The notes below the pieces were generated by a model. The model was not told the origin of the DNA. It did no database searches and was given only the letters and a program-made list of their open reading frames with translations. This document shows, piece after piece, positions 1 through 9,700 of a stretch of DNA of 58,454 nucleotides. The stretch's first letter is position 1; each line of letters starts with the position of its first letter. This stretch comes from Schoenoplectus triqueter. Taxonomy: Eukaryota > Streptophyta > Magnoliopsida > Poales > Cyperaceae. The translations under genes were made by a program, and so were the position numbers. Location: NCBI GenBank assembly GCA_964058805.1, contig CAXKVV010001256.1, positions 1 to 58,454 on the forward strand, given 5' to 3'.

Positions 1-604
1 GAGAGAAGTTAATTAATTCTGTTGAAATTTGGCAAAAAGGCAATTCGGTACCAATCGGTACTGTATACTGATAAATGGTGAGTTGGTCTTGCACCATTAT
101 TAGCTCAAGAATGTCCAGTTAATCGCTTCAAATCATAGTAACATGTCAAGGCGATGCTTAATAACTGTATAATTGTCAAGAATTTCAATTGAATTCGATG
201 AATTTGATGAAGAAAGGATCTTGGTACCGGTTTTGATTAATGCACTAACTGACACTGCTATAAGAGTATCAACCACCGTATGGATCTCTGATCGGACGAT
301 ATAGAAAGACTCCACTCACTGAGGCGACGCTAGGGCATGGGTCTGATCGGAGAAGGAGAGCTCTGGTCACCGGGAACACCACGTTGCGCGGATCTTAACG
401 CATTAAAGAGTCGGAGGTTGAAGAGACCTTCTTGGCACGATTATTGAAGCATTCAACAATCTTAAGAATTTATTGGCGGATGAGATCTGATGAGAGTTCA
501 GAAATTTAAACGAGAGAAGATCTGGGCCTTATGCATATTAAACACGCATCTTAATTAAATCAAACGGCCCAGATATGTTTAAACGTTTGAATAATAACTC
601 TGCA

Positions 605-722
605 CTAATCTGGGCCGTAGATCCATTAAACACGTATCTCAAACTAATCTGGCGGCCCAAATGAAGAAGAGAGTTAGAAAGATGCGCACTAATCTCAGTA
701 TATATCTGACGGCCCAGATTAG
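605..722. repeat. 14-bp perfect inverted repeat and GGCCCAGAT motifs in LTR
   Basis: CTAATCTGGGCCGT at 605-618 is the exact reverse complement of 709-722. Further ATCTGGGCC/GGCCCAGAT copies lie at 520-528, 566-574 and 608-616, so alternative pairings are possible. The same arrangement is found at 22736-22853 in the 3' LTR. Confidence 0.75.
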
Positions 723-789
723 GCCCAGTAATTAAATAACAACAGAATAGTGATAATATAGAATAAATAAATGATTTGAAAATGTTCCT

Positions 790-1873
790 GAACTCCAAAT
801 TGACTCAAATTTGTTTCTAAAATTTCCTTATTTTTCATATTATTTTTCTATACAATAATATTCCAGTTTTAAAAATATAATCATGATAAAACAATTTAAA
901 AGCAAAAGATATTACCTATATTGATATGTTTGACTTAGCTTTGACTTGTCATTTTAAATACTATAAAAATTCCAAAAATACAAATAAAAATCACAAATAA
1001 TAACTAGATATATTTTACTGATTTTTTTAAGTGATTTTCCATGAAATAATAATGATGATAGTAATATACTATAATAAATAATGAGATTAGCTATATTCTT
1101 TGATAAATAAAAAAATATATAATAATAATAGATATTATATTGATATTTTCTGTAAAAAGAATAATAAAAATAAATAGCACAAAATATATAAAAATATAAT
1201 ACCATGGTAATAAATAGTAAAATACATTTTCTTTTATAATAAAGAATGATAATATAGTTTTATAATATGAATTGTATTTCTTTTGTTATTTCTATACAAA
1301 TATACAATAAAAATACTTTTGATGAATAAAATGTAATGAAAATAATAGTTGTAATAAAAACATAATAATAATAAAAATCTTATAGATAATAAATAGAAAT
1401 AATAAAAATAGATATAATGAATAGTATAATAAATAGGATAGAATATTAGTAATGATTTCTTTTTAGCTATTATAGATATTAAAAATATAAAAAATAAAAA
1501 AAATAATAATAGTAAAATAGTATAGCTAACCATCTTTTGATTTTGTAAATAATTCTTACATAATGAATAGTATTACAATATAATAGAATATAATAACAAA
1601 ATTCTATTACTTTAGCTATTATAAGCATTTTGAAAATATAAATAAAAACATAGCCATCTTATTTTCTATTATTTTTGTAAGTGATTTTCTACAAAATAAA
1701 TAGGGTTTAGAGATAATAAAAAAATAAAAATTCTACTATTTTAGCCATTATAAAAATCCCAAAAATATTAATAGCTACCCCTTTTCCTATTATTTTTGTA
1801 AATAATTTTCTACATAGATAAATAAAGTTTAAGAAATAAAAAATAATAATAATAAAAAATATAATCATAAGAA

Positions 1874-1914
<41 letters not shown>

Positions 1915-1960
1915 GCATCTTTATAATAAAAACAATAATGGAAAATATTATATAATAGAC
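790..1960. repeat. AT-rich LTR segment with (TAA)n microsatellite
   Basis: About 1.2 kb of very AT-rich DNA with short runs of ATAATA and TTTTATTA-like sequence and a TAA trinucleotide repeat around 1874-1909. I see no gene or clear regulatory site. The copy in the 3' LTR is about 22921-24090, and the microsatellite has the same length in both LTRs. Confidence 0.8.
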
Positions 1961-2055
1961 TTTGTGCATTTTAGAAATGAATAAATATGCTCACATAAGA
2001 AGTGTAGAGCCACATAAGAACATTTGCACACATGAAATAACATTTAGAATGATTA

Positions 2056-2668
2056 GTCAAGACGAGAACACCTTGACGGAGGATAAATAAGGTTGCAATG
2101 ACAACACGAAAAGATGCGTTGAGACAGGAACATCTTGACGTGAGAAGATTAAGGCTTTGATAGCAATACAAGAAGATATGTCGAGACAAGAACACCTTGA
2201 CACTTGATGAAAAATAAGAAGATATGTCGAGACAAGAACATCTTGACGTGAGATGAATAAGGCTTTGATAGCAACATGAAGGAACATGTCGAGACAAGAA
2301 CATCTTGACACTTGATGAAGAATAACCAGAGCTACGATACTAACATGGAGATATATGTCGACTCTGAAGAAGAAGAACATTATGATGTCCTAGATAGGTG
2401 ACATCTTAATGACTCGCTGTCATGAGCAAGTAACTCATGATTGAATACGCTCACACAAGGGGTGTAGGGCAACATAGTAATTTTGCACAAGTAATGCAAC
2501 ACGTAGAATGATTAGTCGAGACAAGAACATCTTGACGCTCGCTGAAGAATAACCAAAGCTACGACATCAGCATGGAGAGATATGTCGACTTTGAAGAAGA
2601 AGAGCATTACGATGTCCGAGCGAAGTGACATCTTAATGACTCGGTGTCATGAACAAGTAATTCATGAC
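2056..2668 (+). repeat. Nested tandem repeat of short hairpins in LTR
   Basis: Six copies of a 22-nt core start at 2056, 2118, 2180, 2226, 2288 and 2515. Most copies fit GTCGAGA, eight unpaired bases, TCTTGAC, pairing with a G-T wobble. A larger duplication of about 230 bp repeats the CGCTCACA...GTGTAG lead-in, the core, and a tail ending in TCATGAG-CAAGTAA-CTCATGA (2420-2440) and TCATGAA-CAAGTAA-TTCATGA (2648-2667). Between these tail copies the closing pair changes from G-C to A-T while the stem is kept. Confidence 0.8.
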
Positions 2669-2673
2669 CATTT

Positions 2674-3278
2674 GAGCTGGCAAGACTGAACTCGTCCGTC
2701 GATGAGTTTGTCTCCTGGCTCATTTCCCGAGACTGTGAGATTGAATCGGTCTGTAGGTAGATTCATCCACAAAACAGTGAATGTGAACCGTTCTGTAGGT
2801 AGGTTCCTTCACTAACACATGCCTCAATGTTGAACTGGCTCAGCGCTTCAGGTTTAATATTGTGTGCGATTGTGTTTCCTAGGTTTATGAGTCGGCTTAG
2901 TGCTTCGAATTCATGATCTAGAAGATCGGTGAGAAGAAACACGTGGGCCATATCCACCCTTCTCCTGATTCACCAACCTCAAGATCAACCGGCTCAGTGC
3001 TTCGAGTTGTATTTTGTGTGATTGGTTGTTGACTAGTTAAGATTGAACCGATCTGTTTGTAGGTTTATCTTCTAGATCAACGGAGGTCGAGTCGATCTGT
3101 ATGTAGACTCACCTCAAGCCCCCTATGAAGAGATTAACCTGGTCTGTAGGTAAGGTTACATCTCGAGGTGGCGTGGACTGAACCGATCTGTTTGTAGGTT
3201 CGTCCTCCATAGGACAAAACCGATCTGTTTGTAGGTTTGTCTTCCATAGATTGAACCGATCTGTTTGTAGGTTCATCT
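2674..3278 (+). other. Array of covarying stem-loops in LTR leader region
   Basis: Class A hairpins lie at 2674-2721 (extended), 2739-2767, 2776-2813, 3033-3075, 3083-3115, 3130-3164, 3175-3205, 3213-3241 and 3248-3278. Most have a 12-nt loop close to GATCTGTTTGTA or GGTCTGTAGGTA, an inner stem of about 5 bp, a small bulge (usually one base) and an outer stem of 3-6 bp. Outer stems differ (for example GAGGT/ACCTC, GAGAT/ATCTC, GGAC/GTCC, AGAT/ATCT) yet always pair. Class B hairpins, with loops close to CGGCTCAGTGCTTCG, lie at 2826-2861, 2887-2914 and 2981-3015. G-T pairs fall on the plus strand, pointing to function as sense RNA. No Rfam-type family is recognised. Confidence 0.85.
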
Positions 3279-3585
3279 TCCGTAGACCCCTTTTTATAAA
3301 CTTAGACGACCACTTGACCATCTTTTAACTATACTATTTGCTTCTCTCTTTCAAAGATCCAGAGGTGCCTCGAGGTTCGTAGCCCAGGGTAATTAACGGT
3401 GGGGGCTTGCGCCCACCGGAATCTACAAGAACTCACAATCACTAAAAAACCCCCTGAATGTGCATCCAAATATCTCTAAACGGCAGAATCGGCCGACACC
3501 CAGCAGATGCACGCTCGGGAGGGATCTGGCACGCCCATCGCCCGGCGGCGGTGCGGCGGCGCGCGAAAAAGGGTCGCACAGGATC

Positions 3586-3604
3586 TGGCACGCCCGGTGG
3601 GACC
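3586..3604 (+). other. Primer binding site
   Basis: TGGCACGCCCGGTGGGACC begins five bases after the LTR end. TGG is the complement of a tRNA CCA end, as expected for the site that primes minus-strand synthesis. I do not assign the tRNA. The first 10 bases, with GGATC before them, recur inside the LTR end at 3522-3536. Confidence 0.85.
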
Positions 3605-3720
3605 TAGATTCTCCTCTTATCTCTGAAAGAGAGAGGCAAATAGAATAGTTAAGAGATACAAGTGGTCTTCTATGTGCTAAAATGACTAATAATTTTCAAG
3701 TGTTTTTGTTTTTGCAGGAA
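3605..3720 (+). promoter_or_regulatory. Short leader with possible 3' splice site before gag
   Basis: Only 77 bases separate the primer site from the first in-frame ATG (3682). At 3699-3717 a T-rich stretch ends in TTTTTGCAG, a good plant acceptor, immediately upstream of the ATG at 3721 (context GAAATGG). A CAGG/GTAATT donor-like site lies near 3385. Splicing between these is possible but unproven. Confidence 0.4.
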
Positions 3721-6700
3721 ATGGCGTACTTCGGAAACTTCAACCTCGCTCCCTACACCGTCACTCCTGCACAGAGCCCAGAGGGCAAACTATTCATGTT
3801 CTTTGGGACCATCCCACAAGAACTTATCATTTATGGCCCAGCTCCAGTGGCCACGATCACTCCCGCGACCGTTCGGATCTCCATCCCGGACGAGGAGGAG
3901 GACTCGATTACCCTAACTCCCAAGGGTATTTCTAACAACGTCGTGGCCTCTCCTACTACCTCCCCAAAGAGGAGAAGGCGCCCGTCTAAGAAGACAGCCC
4001 CAAAGGCAGCAGCCCAAACTGCCCGTAACTCTCAAGCGTCCAGGAAGAGGGCCCTGGATGCATACCAAAACCAGCTGGTGGCTAGGCCAGCTATCCCAGT
4101 CTCCAATAAATTCACGGCACTCCGTATAGTGGCCAAGAACTCGGCCACAGGCCAGCTCCGCCAGGCATGGGAGGTGCCTAAGCCCACACCTCGCCCAACT
4201 CAAAGGCCTCAGCGCCACCAGGACAAGTATCAAGCCCCTGCAGAAGCCATCTATAAGGCTCACAGGGCCCTCAAACAGAGGAGAAGCGTTAAAAACGCTA
4301 GGTCGAGACAATACGTCTCCCGCCCTAACCAATCTCAAGGCATGGCTCAGCCGCAAGCCATTGCCTCCACTCCACACCCAAGGAGGTCTACACCAAAGGC
4401 AACACCTAGCACCCAGCAGGTGTGGGTCCCAAAGGGATCCCAGCCGACAAAACCCCAGTCTCAAGCCCAGCCCAGCAAGGCCGGCAAGTCTAACGCTCCG
4501 CCCGAGAGCGTGTTCAGCCGCCTAGGCCAGAAGAGTGTATTCAGCCGATTAGGCTCGAGAATACCACTCAATAATCTGAAAATAACTGCTCCTGACCAAG
4601 CAAAGAAGAAGAGAAGAACCGCTCGCTACAAAGAGCACTTCTCGGTCAACACCATCAGTATAAGCTACGATACTGATCCAGATACTGATGGTGAGGTGAA
4701 TATGGTCCAGGATGACCAGTCCCCGCCTAATCAAGCTCACGTCACCAATACCAATAAGAATAATGGTAGAAAAGGGAGACCACCCAAGAGAGTCAACCCC
4801 GAAGGCAACAGCAGGGAAGGGGAAGACCACAATGAAAACCCTGACTTCTTCGACAATGAAGATGACGTTGAAACACGTCCCGAAATGCCTATCGATGAAA
4901 TAGAAATACTAAAAGGCCACATCGAGGCACGGGATGAAGAGCTGATTAGGCAACGGGAGCTAATTGCCACCATGCTAAAGCAAAATGAAGAATTAATTAA
5001 GGCGGTCAAGTCATTGCAAGAATCACAAGACGCCAATTTTAAAGCTGGTAGCTCCCGTCAAGAAGGGGTCCACAGTACCAAAAGCAATCATAAGGGAAAA
5101 CAACCGGTCGATTCTAAACCCCATCCTCACAGAACCATAGAAGTGGAGGCTGAACCAACGGGAATATCCCGGAAAGAGATTCAAGCCATGATTGCCCAGC
5201 AAATGCAAATGGCTGGAGGTGGATACGCTATCCCTCCTGTCAAAAACTGTGGACATCCATACCCTGCCATATATGATTTAGAAGAATATCCTAAAGGGTA
5301 TGTGATCCCCCGCTTCAGGACCTTCTCCGGGGAAGGCAATAAAGACCTGAACCCCGAACAACACCTGGCCCACTTTGTAGCCTCGTGCGGCAACACGGGT
5401 GGCAATGATGCACTGTTGTTAAGACAATTCCCTCAAAGCCTAGTGGGAACCGCTTTCCAATGGTACTATTCACTGGAAAACAACAGCATCAGGACCTGGG
5501 ACGAGATGGCAGACTCGTTCAGGGCACGATTTGTCATGGTATCTGACAAAATAAACATAGCCGATCTGGCAAGCACTAAACCCAAGAAAGGGGAGTCAAT
5601 GACAGATTTTATTAATAGATGGCGGAACCTCAGCATCAAATGCGACCGCACATTAACCGAAGATGAGGCCGTCAACCTAATCATGAAAAACATTGACGGG
5701 TGGATGGGCATGCTTCTTGGTGTGACAAAGGTCAACACATTCAAAGACTTGCTCAGATCGGTATCCAACATGGAAAGGATGTCACCGCATACCGTGCCGA
5801 ACTTTATGAATAATAGGCCGCAACGAGGGGCCCGAGCTGAAACCAAAGTGGCATTCACCTCGCTAAAAGATAAGATGGTTGCCAACGCAGACACCCAAGG
5901 CGGCAGCAGTAGCACAAATGGCAACAATTACAATAAGGGACCCAGGCCCAACCCAGGAGGGAGTTCACGGAGTTTTGAATCTCTCAAACAAAAGAAATCT
6001 AAACCGTACTCCTTCAGGAAAGATAAAGTTGCCCAAATCTTCAGAGGGGCACTGAAGAACGGCCTAACCCTGCCGGCCAGTAAACGCCCGGAAGATGCCG
6101 ATAAATCGGACGAACCCAACTTCTGCCCATACCACAGAATAATAGGGCACTCAATTGAAGATTGCTGGGTCTTCAAAGATTGGGTCGAGAAGGCGTATAA
6201 AAATGGTGAAATTACTTTACCAAAAGGGTTCTTACAAAGCCCATCAGCCCATGAACAGGCCAACACGATCTCTCATGAGGAAGAGAAAGTCCCGGGCCAG
6301 TCATGCGAAGACCAGGAAGAACAATGGACTACGCACTTATCGAAGAAATCGATTAAAATGCTTAAAGCCCTTAAGAAAGAACCTGGCATGAAATGGAAGG
6401 ACGATATCACGCCAGTGGTCCCACCAAAACCCAGGGTATATTATAAGGTGGACCAGAGCCAAGACCAGGTTCTTAAGAAGAAAAAGAAGCATAGAAACAA
6501 CAAGTCCAAAAAGAACAAGATTGAAGAGTATGAGCAGGGCAGTCCCGAGGCGATCACCCTTCAACACTTCATCTCCAAGGAAGACTGGGAGAAGCTAACC
6601 CTAGGTCAAAAGAAAGAAAATATAGATGAAGAAATAAATAAAGAAGAAAGCGAAGAGATCTGGGGTGCTTCGTGCAATATGGTATATTCTTCCCACGACG

Positions 6701-9700
6701 AAGATATGCCAACATTAGAGGAGATGTTCTTCCCGAATGACGAAGGGGAAGCAAGCACCTCTGGGACCAAAAATGAAGAATGTAAAGCCGTACTCCGGTC
6801 CGGGACTTATATACCCGAGAGACAGGCTCCCAAGGATTCCGATAAAGGAAAGGACAAGGTCCAGAATAAAGGTAAAGAGGTCGAGAATCCAAGCAAGAAC
6901 CCAGAAAGGACCCGGTCGACGGGCGAAGAATATAATGTGTTGGCACATCTGCGTAAGATCCCAGCGCTATTAAGCATATTTGACACATTGATGATGTCAC
7001 AAGACCTAAGGGAGGTATTAATCCAGGCCTTGCAAGATCCTGAGAAGTACAAGTCATACTTCGTAGAGCAAAATATGCAAGAAGCCCTATTCACCGCCAA
7101 ACGGGCCGCCTGCATAAATTTCACGGACGATGACCTCCTAATAGGCACTGTCGACCACAATCGCCCGCTATACATTACCGGAAACTACGGAGGGCAAAAG
7201 ATTGGCCGCATCTTGGTCGACGCAGGGTCTTCGATCAATATTATGCCGCTCAAAACCCTGAAGACCATCACCTTAGATGTGAAGAACCTATCTGATGAAA
7301 AGGTGGTTATTCATGGCTTCAACCAAAACTCCCAAAAGGCCCTGGGAGCTATAACTCTGAACCTGCAATGCGGAAGCCTAAAGGCGCCTACTAAATTCTA
7401 TGTTATTGACGCTGAAACCTCTTATCGGGCGTTGCTGGGCCGCCCGTGGCTTCATAGTAATCAGGTCATACCCTCTACTCTGCACCAGTGCCTGAAATAT
7501 ATCGAGAATGGTAAGCAAAAGAGAATTGACGGAGATGTCAAGCCATTCGGGGTGCATGAGATTAAATTCAATGACGCCCAATATTTTCTGCCTAAATTCG
7601 CCGTGGCACCAAGCCGGCCTATGACAAAAGCAGGTCAGAAACCCTTCAATAAAGGCCCTAAATTTGATACCTCATCTGGAGAAGAAGAAGAGGTCAAATT
7701 TAATATTAAACCCCGAGGCGCTCGAGCCCAAAGACCCGGAAGAAAGTCGGGTGAAGAAGCAACCTTCCGCTTCAAACAGGTGGCTACGTATAAAGCCCAA
7801 ATAAAACCGAGCGAAATCAATGCAAGTGATTCTGAAGAGGAGGTCATTTTTAATTTTAAGCATGTCAACACCCCTCAAATTCAGATCATAGTGGCAACTT
7901 CGGGAGAAGACTCCGAAGATTCTAACAACTCGGGCAATACCACCTCGGGAGAAGAATCTGGCCGTGATCGTCAACCTTGGGAAGAGGAATCTGACGAAGA
8001 GATCATCTATCACATCCTCAAGAAACCATATAAAGGGCCCGAAACAGATAATGAAAGTGAGGAGTCATATATGATCAACACGGGACCCGGTAGCGGAAGG
8101 GATAACCCGATTAGACCAAGGCCTATAAATGAAGAACGCTCATGGCGGGAAAATTTCGAAGGTCGCGTCTGGAATGCGATCGATGAAATAAGACACCAGG
8201 TTGAAAATAATAGAAGAGAGGTGTCTGAACAATGGGAAGTGATGCAGGATATCAAGACGCAACACAATGAAATCATGGTAATGATTGAAAACCTGCAAAC
8301 CGCGATCTATAACTCCGAGCTACTCAAGGAAGTGACGAGCGAACCCCGTTCCGGGACCCCTGAAAGACAAGCACCCGATAGCGGCAAACGGGTAATTGTC
8401 ATAGTAGATGAATCAAAGGGGGAAGAAACGAAAGCTAAGCAACCGACCGTCATGCAAACCCTCAAGGTCAAGAAGAGTAAACCATACTCTTTTCTGAGAA
8501 ATAAGACAGCTCGGATATTTGAGCAGGCCCTAAAGAGCGGGTTAACACTTCCCGTCTGTAAAAGACCCGCCGACATAGAAAGAGCCGGCGAAGGCGAGTT
8601 CTGCCCTTATCATCGCATACTGGGCCATACAATTGAAGAATGTTGGGTATTCAAAGACCTAATAGAAGAAGGGCATAGAAACGGGACGATCCAACTCCCG
8701 AAGAGCTTTCAACAAGACCCAGCTCCGCATAACTTGAATAACAAAGGCAAAGGGGTGGCTTATACGATCTCGCACACTCCCGTACCTAGCAAACCTAAGG
8801 TTGCGAGACGTAAGCCTATCAAAGAAATCTACCGCTCCAACTCAGTCATGAATATTGAGATAGAAGAAGAGATGGCAGCGCTAGAGATTACTGTGGTTCC
8901 TGAAAGGCATTTTAAAGACCTTATACCAAGGGAAGTGAACCACATTCAAACCCTAAAGACCTTTGTTGTACCGGCAAAGGTAGAGCGCATCAAAGGGAGA
9001 ACTATCATCCACAAAGCTATCATTTTCTATCAGAGCGATTCAAACCAGTCTCTGAAAAATCCTGATCACAACACTTGGAAGAAGTGGGTGATAGAACAAG
9101 AATTAGAGAATGCAACGAGCGATGACGCTGCATCTCATCCCTTTGGAAAGGAGCTGTATAAATTGGCAAAAAGGGCGAAATGTCTGAGGGACATATCCAA
9201 GGCCGAGGCCAAGCGCTTCGATGAACTCTGGAATGGCGGCCAGAATAAAGTCCTGGGCCTGGATGGTAAAATAAAATACACCCGAGGATTAGGGTATAAC
9301 TGCGATGACGCAGCATGTTTTGAGGGGTCTCTCAACGAGTACCGTATGAAAGAAAGCTGTTGCATGACTTCTGTTGAAATGCCGGACAATGAAACAGAAG
9401 AGGACAATGCCCCGGTCCTGAAAAATGCTTTGAAGCAGCTGGAAAAGGAGCCTAACACGGTCGATGAGTTAGCGGAAATTAATTTGGGGACAGAAGAAGA
9501 CCCACGACCAACTTTCATAAGCGCGTCGTTGCCAGAAGAGGTGGCTGACAGGTTGAAGACATTCCTTAGAAGCTACATAGACTGCTTCGCTTGGAGTTAT
9601 AAAGAAATGCCTGGGTTAGATCTCAACGTGGCGGTCCATTACTTAAAAATTGATCCAACCTTCAAGCCAATTAAACAAGCGCCGAGGCGGATGAGAATAG

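Larger units (their letters stand above)
1..3580 (+). repeat. 5' LTR, 3' portion (R/U5 side)
   Basis: Collinear with 22132-25726 (offset 22131, 22130 between the two single-base indels). It ends in GGGTCGCACA at 3580, five bases before the primer binding site. Differences from the 3' LTR are C826/T22957, T1059/G23189, C2879/T25010, G3099/A25230 and C3290/T25421, one A lost near 1030, one A gained near 2210, and a complex replacement at 3528-3533. The start of this LTR, including the promoter, lies outside the window. No gene is present; short open frames here are AT-rich noise. Confidence 0.95.

Noticed and set aside
954..1533. Membrane-protein-like minus-strand frames in the LTR (also at 23135-23663)
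   Set aside because: The Tyr/Phe/Ile-rich translations come from very AT-rich DNA; no start context, family similarity or codon bias is seen.
3913..4464. 183-codon minus-strand frame opposite gag
   Set aside because: Shadow of the gag-pol frame in its proline/lysine-rich N-terminal region; the same applies to the other minus-strand frames within 3682-12807.
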